Positions 1 to 5,928 of a DNA stretch of 8,009 nt are shown here, piece by piece. Made by a program: the position numbers and the translations under genes. The stretch is from NCBI GenBank assembly GCA_023432845.1, contig JAEZEY010000002.1, positions 1-8,009 on the forward strand. The letters run 5' to 3'. Under the pieces are notes generated by a model. It did not search any database and was not told the origin of the DNA. It was given only the letters and a program-made list of their open reading frames with translations. How positions within the stretch are numbered: position 1 is the stretch's first letter; the number at the start of each line of letters is the position of its first letter. The stretch is from Pseudomonadota bacterium (GTDB lineage: Bacteria > Pseudomonadota > Alphaproteobacteria > Rhizobiales > Xanthobacteraceae).

Positions 1-27
1 GGGCGCGGCCGCCCGCCGACGGGGGTC

Positions 28-98
28 GGGTGAGGGGTTACAAACTATCGCCCTCACTTGCCCCCCTCACCCCAACCCTCTCCCCAAAGGGGAGAGGG
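28..98. repeat. Intergenic mosaic repeat with two nested inverted repeats
   Basis: Two perfect 10-bp inverted repeats lie side by side. Bases 28-37 (GGGTGAGGGG) pair with 63-72, and 76-85 (CCCTCTCCCC) pair with 89-98 across a 3-base AAA loop. CCCTCAC occurs at 51-57 and again at 64-70. From general knowledge, the motif CCTCACCCCAACCCTCTCCCC followed by its mirror is typical of dispersed intergenic repeats in GC-rich proteobacteria, including Bradyrhizobium relatives. The hairpin at 76-98 could form in RNA, but no T-tract follows, so a terminator role is not supported. The dispersed nature cannot be shown from one copy. Confidence 0.65.
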
Positions 99-133
99 AG
101 CAGTCTGAGTTCGCGGCAACGGCGGCCCATGAG

Positions 134-1021
134 ATGACCCAATTCACACTCGACCAACTCAACACCTTGCCGGCCGCCGAATTCACCGCGGCGCTAGCTA
201 ACATTTATGAGCATTCGTCGTGGGTCGCGGAAGCGGCGGCGAAGCAGCGGCCTTATCCGAACCTGAACGCGCTGCATGAGGCGATGGTCGCGGTAGTGAA
301 AGCGGCGCCGGCTGACGCGCGCATGAAGCTGATCACCGCGCATCCCGATCTCGCCGGCAAGGCGGCCCGCGCCGGCACGCTGACGCCGGATTCGACGCGC
401 GAGCAGACCAGCGCCGGGCTCGACCGCCTGAGCGAAGCTGACTACGCGCGCTTCCATGAATTCAACGACGCCTACAAGGCCAGGTTCGGCATCCCCTTCA
501 TCGTCTGCGTGCGCCGGCATACCAAGGACTCGATTTTCGATGAGTTCGATAGCCGGCTCGCTCAGACCAAAGCCGCCGAGACCGACACCGCGCTCGACGA
601 AATCTTCCGCATCGGCGCCTTGCGCCTCGACCAGCGCGTCAGCGCCGCGGACAAGCTGCCGATCGCCGGGCGCCTGTCCACCCACGTGCTCGACACCCAC
701 AGCGGCCGGCCGGCGGAAGGTGTGACGGTTGAATTGTGGGAATTGTCGCGCGATGGCGCCGAGCGCCTGATCGTGAAGACGACCACCAACAAGGACGGCC
801 GCACCGATGCCCCGCTCATCGGTGGTCGGCCAGTGCCGCGCGGCACCTACGAGCTGCGCTTTGCAATCGGTGCCTACTTTCAGAATCGCGGCGTGCCGCT
901 CGCCGACCCGCCGTTCCTCGACGTGGTGCCGATCCGCTTCGGCGTTGCCGAGCCGGAGGGGCATTATCATGTGCCGATCTCGGCCTCACCCTGGGCATAC
1001 GGAACCTATCGCGGCAGCTAA
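134..1021 (+). CDS. Bifunctional OHCU decarboxylase / 5-hydroxyisourate hydrolase (UraD-UraH fusion)
   Basis: A 295-residue cytoplasmic enzyme predicted to carry out the last two steps from oxidised urate to S-allantoin. Residues 1 to about 165 match OHCU decarboxylase: ITAHPDLAGK (67-76, with the likely catalytic His70), the Glu90/Gln91 and AGL stretch, and RFGIPFIVCV (117-126). Residues from about 177 to 295 match the transthyretin-like 5-hydroxyisourate hydrolase: LSTHVLDTHSGRPA (181-194, active-site His184), Arg223 in DGRTDAP, HYHVP (277-281) and the family's C-terminal signature YRGS as the last four residues. Both domains look complete, each near the size of the stand-alone enzyme. ATG134 is the first ATG/GTG/TTG in this frame. 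The frame stays open to the left window edge, but that stretch is repeat DNA, so a longer N-terminus is unlikely. No strong ribosome-binding site is visible. It is followed on the same strand by a purine-type importer. Confidence 0.93.
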   Translation: MTQFTLDQLNTLPAAEFTAALANIYEHSSWVAEAAAKQRPYPNLNALHEAMVAVVKAAPADARMKLITAHPDLAGKAARAGTLTPDSTREQTSAGLDRLSEADYARFHEFNDAYKARFGIPFIVCVRRHTKDSIFDEFDSRLAQTKAAETDTALDEIFRIGALRLDQRVSAADKLPIAGRLSTHVLDTHSGRPAEGVTVELWELSRDGAERLIVKTTTNKDGRTDAPLIGGRPVPRGTYELRFAIGAYFQNRGVPLADPPFLDVVPIRFGVAEPEGHYHVPISASPWAYGTYRGS

Positions 1022-1196
1022 TCTGCTGCCTAAACCGCAGGCCCTGGCAGCGAAATTGCCGCGTGGATAGGCAGGGCTCGACGACGATTCGTACCTTCAA
1101 CTGCCGCCTGAATTGGCACAATATTGGCTTGTTGCTTTTGACGCCGCTGGTGAAATCGGGGGCGTTGCCAGTCTGAGTCACGGGACAATCTTCCAT
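1022..1196 (+). promoter_or_regulatory. Intergenic leader upstream of the importer operon
   Basis: This 175-bp non-coding gap separates the UraD-UraH gene from the ABC ATPase start at 1197. It holds a sigma-54-like promoter (entered separately) and a weak 7-bp inverted repeat (CTGCCTA 1026-1032 with TAGGCAG 1068-1074). Before the ATPase ATG only a poor ribosome-binding site is seen (GGGA, 1182-1185, 11 bases away). I saw no recognisable riboswitch. The gap suggests the importer has its own promoter rather than relying only on readthrough. Confidence 0.45.
1114..1129 (+). promoter_or_regulatory. Candidate sigma-54 (RpoN) -24/-12 promoter
   Basis: The sequence TGGCACAATATTGGCT fits the RpoN consensus TGGCACG-N4-TTGCW. 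The -24 element TGGCAC is perfect. The GC of the -12 element (1127-1128) lies exactly 12 bases after the GG (1115-1116), and the following T fits W. Mismatches are A for G at 1120 and G for T at 1126. Transcription would start near 1140, leaving a leader of roughly 57 bases before the ATPase ATG at 1197. No clear NtrC-type enhancer site was found upstream. Sigma-54 control would suit nitrogen scavenging from purines. Confidence 0.5.
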
Positions 1197-2774
1197 ATGT
1201 CGGATCAGGGGCCGGTCAGTTCTTCCGCGCGCGCGCCGCTGCTCCAGGCCATCGGCATCACCAAGCGATACGGCAGCTTTCTGGCCAATGACGACGTCTC
1301 CATCGACCTCTATCCCGGCGAAATTCACGCGCTGCTGGGCGAGAACGGCGCTGGCAAGTCGACCCTTGTGAAGATCATGTACGGCCTGATCCAGCCGAGC
1401 GCGGGCGAACTGCGCTGGCTGGGCGAGAAGATCGAACTGACCGGCCCGTCGGATGCCCGCGCCCGCGGCATCGCCATGGTGTTTCAGCATTTCTCGCTGT
1501 TCGACAACCTGACCGTCGCCGAAAACGTCGCCCTCGGCCTCGACGGTTCGGAGACCTTTGGCACCATGTCGGCGCGGCTGGCACAGGTGTCGCGCGACTA
1601 CGGCTTGCCGCTCGATCCCAAACGTGAAGTGTGGCGCCTCTCGGTCGGCGAGCGCCAGCGCATCGAGATCGTGCGGGCGCTGATGCAGAATCCGAAACTC
1701 TTGATCCTTGACGAGCCGACCGCGGTTCTGACGCCGCAGGAGGCAGACCAGCTTTTCACCGTGCTCGAACGCCTCAAGGGCGAAGGCCGTGCGCTGCTCT
1801 ACATCTCGCACAAGCTCGATGAGGTGAAGCGGCTGTGCGACACCGCCACCATCCTGCGCGGCGGCAAGAAGGTCGCGACCTGCAACCCGCGCAGCGAAAC
1901 CGCCGCGTCGATGGCGCGCATGATGGTCGGCGCCGAGATCGGCGAAGTCCGCGCGACCGCGGCGCGCGCCACCACCGTGCCGCGCCTCCTGATCCGCGAC
2001 CTGTCGATGGAGCCGGACGATCCGCACGGCACGCGCCTGCGCAACATCTCGCTCGAAGTGTTCGGCGGCGAAATCCTCGGCATTGCCGGCGTCGCCGGCA
2101 ACGGTCAGGACGAACTGTTTTCCGCGCTGTCGGGCGAGCGCCTGTCTCCGCACGAGGACAATGTCGTCATCGACGGCCACGCCGCCGGCAATCTGTCGGT
2201 GACGCAGCGCCGCAAGCTAGGGGCCGCCTTCGTGCCGGAGGAGCGTCTCGGCCACGGCACCGCGCCGCGCATGAAGCTGTCGGAAAACGCGCTGCTCACC
2301 GGACACGCCGCCAGCCACATGGTCAGTCACGGATTCATCGACCGGCCGGCGACGCTGAAAGCTGTCGACACCACGACCAAGACCTTCGATGTGCGCAAGG
2401 CCAAGCGCGATCCGGAAGCGGCGAGTCTGTCCGGCGGCAATCTGCAGAAATTCATCGTCGGCCGCGAAATCCTGCGTGAGCCCGGCGTGCTGGTCGTGAG
2501 CCAGCCGACCTGGGGTGTCGATGCCGGCGCTGCGGCCGTGATCCGCCAGGCGCTCATCGACCTGTCGAGCCGCGGCAGCGCCGTGCTGGTGATTAGCCAG
2601 GACCTCGACGAGCTTACCGAAATATCGGACCGCATCGCGGTGATGTTCCAAGGCACTCTGTCCGAGCCGATCGCCGCTGCGAAGGCGACGCGCGAGAAGC
2701 TCGGCCTGCTGATGGGCGGCGCCTCGCCCGAGACCGCGACTGTTGAGGAGGTTTCTCATGCAGCTGGTGCTTGA
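1197..2774 (+). CDS. ABC transporter ATP-binding protein, double-domain, BMP/nucleoside importer class
   Basis: A 525-residue ATPase with two fused nucleotide-binding domains that would power the importer from the cytoplasmic face. Domain 1 is canonical: Walker A GENGAGKST (48-56), Q-loop Gln97, signature LSVGERQR (148-155), Walker B LLILDEPTAVL (168-178) with Glu173, and switch His205. Domain 2 is degenerate: its P-loop position reads GVAGNGQDE (298-306) without GKS/T, the Walker B region reads VVSQPTWGVD, and the switch His is Gln468. Its signature LSGGNLQK (411-418) is kept. This asymmetry is normal for the RbsA/YufO-like family. ATG1197 was chosen because homology begins shortly after it (KRYGSFLAN); a TTG at 1113 would add 28 residues that look untypical and would overlap the promoter. 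The 3' end overlaps the first permease start by 17 bases. B. subtilis NupO is the closest named relative in type. Confidence 0.93.
   Translation: MSDQGPVSSSARAPLLQAIGITKRYGSFLANDDVSIDLYPGEIHALLGENGAGKSTLVKIMYGLIQPSAGELRWLGEKIELTGPSDARARGIAMVFQHFSLFDNLTVAENVALGLDGSETFGTMSARLAQVSRDYGLPLDPKREVWRLSVGERQRIEIVRALMQNPKLLILDEPTAVLTPQEADQLFTVLERLKGEGRALLYISHKLDEVKRLCDTATILRGGKKVATCNPRSETAASMARMMVGAEIGEVRATAARATTVPRLLIRDLSMEPDDPHGTRLRNISLEVFGGEILGIAGVAGNGQDELFSALSGERLSPHEDNVVIDGHAAGNLSVTQRRKLGAAFVPEERLGHGTAPRMKLSENALLTGHAASHMVSHGFIDRPATLKAVDTTTKTFDVRKAKRDPEAASLSGGNLQKFIVGREILREPGVLVVSQPTWGVDAGAAAVIRQALIDLSSRGSAVLVISQDLDELTEISDRIAVMFQGTLSEPIAAAKATREKLGLLMGGASPETATVEEVSHAAGA
2745..2751 (+). promoter_or_regulatory. 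Shine-Dalgarno site setting the permease 1 start
   Basis: GAGGAGG lies 6 bases before ATG2758 and inside the end of the ATPase gene. It argues for ATG2758 over the in-frame TTG at 2743, which would place the site inside the coding region. The overlapping stop and start suggest translational coupling with the ATPase. Confidence 0.75.
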
Positions 2775-3836
2775 GAAGCGCGCCGAGCGATCGACCTTTA
2801 TCGCGCTTGCCTCGCCGCTGCTCGCCGTCGTGCTGACTTTGATAACGATGTCGGTCTTCTTCCTGATCCTCGGCAAGAACCCCGTCACCGCGCTCTATGT
2901 CTATTTCATTGAGCCGCTGACCGATTCCTACACGCTGATGGAAATCGCGGTGAAGGCTTCGCCGCTGATCATGATCGCGATCGGTCTGTCGCTCTGCTAT
3001 CTCGCCAATGTCTGGAATATCGGCGGCGAAGGCCAGTTCCTGATCGGCGCCGTCACGGGCAGCTGGCTTGCCGTCGTCACCAATGGCACCGACGCAGGGC
3101 ACTGGGTGCTGCCAGCGATGCTGCTAATGGGCGCGCTCGGCGGCGCGCTGTGGGCGATGATCCCGGCACTCTGCAAGGTGCGCTTCGGCGCCAATGAAAT
3201 TCTCACCTCGCTGATGCTGGTCTATGTCGCCGATCTCATCCTCGATTATCTGGTGCGCGGACCGTGGCGCGATCCCAAGGGCATGAACTTCCCGACCACG
3301 GCCTCGTTCGATCCGGTCGGACCGTGCCGACGCTCATGGACTCCGGACGCCTGCATGCCGGCGTCATCCTCACGGTACTGGTCGTGCTTGGCGCCGCCAT
3401 CAAGCTCGGGCGCAGCATCAAGGGCTTTGAAATTCGCGTCGTCGGCGCGGCGCCCCGCGCGGCGCGCTTTGCCGGCTTCTCATCCGAGAAGCTCGTGATC
3501 TTCACCTTCGCCGTATCCGGCGCGCTGGCGGGCCTTGCCGGCATCATCGAAGTCGCAGGTCCAGTCGGCGTGCTGCAGCCCGGCATCTCGCCGGGTTACG
3601 GCTTCACCGCGATCATCGTCGCCTTCCTCGGCCGGCTCAATCCGGTCGGCATTCTGGTGGCCGGGCTGTTCCTCGCACTCACCTTCATCGGCGGCGAAGG
3701 CGCGCAGATCTCGATGAAGGTACCGCTCGATCTCACCAAAGTGTTTCAAGGCATCCTGCTGTTCTACGTGCTCGCCTGCGACAGCCTGATCCTCTACCGC
3801 ATCCGCCTCGTGGCGACGAAACCGAAAGCCGCGTGA
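2758..3836 (+). pseudogene. ABC transporter permease 1 (YufP/NupP-like), disrupted by a frameshift
   Basis: An inner-membrane permease of the BPD_transp_2 type whose reading frame breaks in the middle. From ATG2758 it encodes about 188 family-like residues: membrane segments near 16-37, 66-84, 92-108, 117-137 and 146-165, with NIGGEGQ (87-93) and FGANEILTSLMLVYV (143-157). It then runs into the aberrant stretch PCRRSWTPDACMPASS and stops at 3498. The rest continues one base earlier, in the frame read through VPTLMDSGRLHAGVILTV, GYGFTAIIVAFLGRLNP and VLACDSLILYRIR to TGA 3834-3836. The switch lies at about 3319-3326. One missing base, for example a G in ACCGTG, would restore a protein of about 359 residues, normal for the family. 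No slippery heptamer is visible. The downstream frame shows no decay, so this is either a sequencing error or a very recent mutation. An automatic caller may report two overlapping pieces. Confidence 0.85.
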
Positions 3837-3843
3837 GCGCACC

Positions 3844-4764
3844 ATGGGTCTCGTCGAAGCCATCATCATCTCGATCATCGCCGCCTCGACGCCGCTCTTG
3901 CTCGCGGCGGCCGGCGAGCTGGTGGTCGAGCGCTCCGGCGTGCTCAATCTCGGCGTCGAAGGCATGATGATCATGGGCGCGGCCTGCGGCTTTGCCGGCG
4001 CCTGGCTCACCGGCTCGACTTTCGTCGGCGCGCTGTTCGGCATCGCCGCCGGCATGGCGCTGTCGCTCATCTTCGCGGTGCTGACGCTCGGCCTCGCCGT
4101 CAACCAGGTGGCGGCGGGCCTCGCGCTCACCATTCTCGGCGTCGGCCTGTCGGGCCTGATCGGCGCCGGCCTCGTCGGCGAGAAGATCATGCCGGCGCCG
4201 CAGCTCACCATTCCGGCGCTAACCGGGATTCCGCTCATTGGCCGCATCCTGTTCGGACAGGATGGCTTCGTCTATGTCTCTATCGGGCTGGTCGCCGGCA
4301 TCTGGTGGTTTCTCTACCGGACGCGCGGCGGCCTGATCCTGCGCGCCGTCGGCGACAACCATACCTCGGCGCATGCGCTCGGCTATCCGGTGCTGAAGAT
4401 CCGCCTGCTCGCCGTGCTGTTCGGTGGCGGCTGTGCGGGCCTCGCCGGCGCATTCCTGCCGCTAGCCTACACGCCATTCTTCATTACGGGCATGACCGCC
4501 GGCCGCGGCTGGATCGCACTGGCGCTGGTCGTGTTCTCGTCATGGCTGCCGGGCCGTTTGGTGGCCGGCGCTTATCTGTTCGGCGCGGTGTCGATCCTGC
4601 AGCTGCATGCGCAGGCCTTCGGTCTCGGCATTCCATCGCAGTTGATGACGGCGCTGCCTTATCTCGCGACCGTGATCGTGCTTGTGATCATCTCCCGCGC
4701 GCACGGCGGCCACGGATCGGTGGCGCCGGCCTCGCTGGGCACCGTGTTCGTTCCCGACCGCTGA
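3844..4764 (+). CDS. ABC transporter permease 2 (YufQ/NupQ-like)
   Basis: A 306-residue polytopic inner-membrane protein, the second permease of the purine/nucleoside-type importer. Family motifs are GELVVERSGVLNLGVEGMM (24-42), NQVAAGLALT (87-96), the cytoplasmic loop RAVGDNHTSAHALG (167-180), which probably contacts the ATPase, and TAGRGWIALALV (218-229). Hydrophobic segments lie at about 6-22, 41-56, 60-84, 91-110, 142-157, 186-208, 223-234, 240-255 and 270-284. Length is usual for the family and the frame is intact. It begins 7 bases after the permease 1 stop with only a weak ribosome-binding site, so coupled translation is likely. B. subtilis NupQ is the nearest named analogue; the substrate cannot be read from the sequence. 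Confidence 0.92.
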   Translation: MGLVEAIIISIIAASTPLLLAAAGELVVERSGVLNLGVEGMMIMGAACGFAGAWLTGSTFVGALFGIAAGMALSLIFAVLTLGLAVNQVAAGLALTILGVGLSGLIGAGLVGEKIMPAPQLTIPALTGIPLIGRILFGQDGFVYVSIGLVAGIWWFLYRTRGGLILRAVGDNHTSAHALGYPVLKIRLLAVLFGGGCAGLAGAFLPLAYTPFFITGMTAGRGWIALALVVFSSWLPGRLVAGAYLFGAVSILQLHAQAFGLGIPSQLMTALPYLATVIVLVIISRAHGGHGSVAPASLGTVFVPDR

Positions 4765-4787
4765 CTTTTTTCTGACGTTACTCTAAC

Positions 4788-4792
4788 CGGAG
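4788..4792 (+). promoter_or_regulatory. Shine-Dalgarno site setting the binding-protein start
   Basis: CGGAG ends 7 bases before ATG4800. This favours ATG4800, which starts a normal signal peptide (MKRLLM), over the in-frame TTG at 4794, which is too close to the site. Confidence 0.7.
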
Positions 4793-4799
4793 CTTGCAC

Positions 4800-5879
4800 A
4801 TGAAAAGACTTTTGATGACCGCCGCAGCCGCGGCACTGACGCTGGCCGCAACCGCCTTCAACGCCACCGCTGCCGAAAAACTGAAAGTCGGCTTCATCTA
4901 TCTCGGCCCGGTCGGCGATCTTGGCTGGACCTACATGCACGAACTCGGCCGCCAGATGTTGGTGAAGGAGCTCGGCGACAAGGTCGAGACCACCTATCTC
5001 GAGAACGTCAACGAAGGCCCGGACTCCGAGCGTTCGATCGTCCAGCTCGCGCGCACTGGCCACCGGCTTATCTTCACCACGTCATTCGGCTACATGGACC
5101 CGACGCTGAAGGTCGCCAAGCAGTTCCCGAAAATCATGTTCGAGCACGGCACCGGCTACAAGCGCGCCGCGAACCTCGGCACCTATTCCGGCCGCTTCTA
5201 TGAAGGCCGCTATATCCAGGGCGTGATCGCCGGCAAGATGTCGAAGACCGGCACGCTCGGCTATATCGCTTCGTTCCCGATCCCGGAAGTGATCTCCGGG
5301 ATCAACGCCACCATGCTCGGCGCGCAGACCGTCAACCCGAACATCAAGCTCAAGATCATCTGGGTGAACACGTGGTTCGATCCGGGCAAGGAAGCCGACG
5401 CCGCCAAGGCGCTGGCCGATCAGGGCGTCGACGTGCTGATGCAGCATACGGATAGCCCGGCCGCCATGCAGGTCGCGGCGCAGCGCGGCATCTACGCCTT
5501 TGGCCAGGATAGCGACATGATCAAGTTCGGCCCGAAGACCCAGCTCACCTCGATCATCAACAACTGGGGCCCGTATTACGTGAAGCAGGCAAAAGCCGCG
5601 CTCGCCGGCACCTGGAAGTCCGAGGACACCTGGGACGGGCTCAAGGAAAAGATGGTTCTGATGGCGCCATACACCAACATGCCCGACGACGTGAAGGCGC
5701 TGGCCGAGAAGACCGAAGCCGCGATCATCGCCGGCGAACTGCATCCCTTCAAGTGCCCCGTCATCGGTCAGGACGGCAAGGAAGTGGAATGCAAAGGCGG
5801 CAAGCACCTCGACGCCGGCCAGATCCTCGGCATGAACTTCTATGTGAAGGGCATCGACGACAAGATCCCGGGGAAGTAG
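4800..5879 (+). CDS. BMP-family periplasmic substrate-binding protein of the purine/nucleoside-type importer
   Basis: A 359-residue secreted protein that would capture the substrate in the periplasm and deliver it to the two permeases. Residues 1-24/25 form a signal peptide (MKRLLM, an alanine-rich core, and an Ala-X-Ala type cleavage site in NATAAEK). No lipobox cysteine is present, so it should be soluble rather than a lipoprotein. The mature part matches the Bmp/PnrA family: KVGFIYLGPVGDLGWTY (29-45), ENVNEGPDSER (68-78), GRFYEGRYIQGVIAGKMS (131-148), IASFPIPEVISGINA (156-170), HTDSP (216-220) and GQDSDM (235-240). Cys319 and Cys331 are the only cysteines and could form a disulfide. The gene lies 35 bases after permease 2 and is the last gene of the operon. 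The family binds nucleosides or purines. The neighbouring urate-forming enzymes suggest a purine base, but the ligand is inferred. Confidence 0.93.
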   Translation: MKRLLMTAAAAALTLAATAFNATAAEKLKVGFIYLGPVGDLGWTYMHELGRQMLVKELGDKVETTYLENVNEGPDSERSIVQLARTGHRLIFTTSFGYMDPTLKVAKQFPKIMFEHGTGYKRAANLGTYSGRFYEGRYIQGVIAGKMSKTGTLGYIASFPIPEVISGINATMLGAQTVNPNIKLKIIWVNTWFDPGKEADAAKALADQGVDVLMQHTDSPAAMQVAAQRGIYAFGQDSDMIKFGPKTQLTSIINNWGPYYVKQAKAALAGTWKSEDTWDGLKEKMVLMAPYTNMPDDVKALAEKTEAAIIAGELHPFKCPVIGQDGKEVECKGGKHLDAGQILGMNFYVKGIDDKIPGK

Positions 5880-5887
5880 CGGGATCA

Positions 5888-5915
5888 TGCGAGGGAGGCT
5901 GCACCCTCCCTCGCA
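5888..5915. terminator. Hairpin between convergent genes, possible two-way terminator
   Basis: TGCGAGGGAGG (5888-5898) pairs perfectly with 5905-5915 across a 6-base loop, giving an 11-bp GC-rich stem. It begins 8 bases after the binding-protein stop and ends 13 bases before the stop of the minus-strand deaminase, so it could end both transcripts. Neither side has a proper T-tract (ACTCTTCC on the + side), so intrinsic termination may be weak or the hairpin may mainly protect mRNA 3' ends. Confidence 0.6.
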
Positions 5916-5928
5916 CTCTTCCATGAAG

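Noticed and set aside
1..33. Tail of an upstream gene ending at TGA 31-33
   Set aside because: Only ten codons are visible (G/R/P-rich), they run into the repeat, and nothing in them is recognisable.
298..306. Loss of the second Walker A in the ATPase as a sign of decay (residue numbers; bases about 2088-2114)
   Set aside because: A degenerate second nucleotide site is the normal state in RbsA/YufO-like double-domain ATPases.
194..970. Minus-strand open frame of 258 codons opposite the UraD-UraH gene
   Set aside because: It lies entirely within a well-supported gene and shows no recognisable domain.
1026..1074. CTGCCTA / TAGGCAG inverted repeat after the UraD-UraH stop as a terminator or operator
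   Set aside because: Only 7 bp with a 35-base spacer and no T-tract. Such a match is expected by chance in this base composition.
816..2180. Long minus-strand open frame of 454 codons
   Set aside because: It spans the gap and lies opposite two clear genes. The translation is Arg/Ala/Asp-rich with no family motifs, as expected for a GC-rich shadow frame.
3313..3330. Programmed -1 ribosomal frameshifting in permease 1
   Set aside because: The junction has no X-XXY-YYZ slippery sequence and no obvious stimulatory structure, and permeases of this class are not known to use frameshifting.
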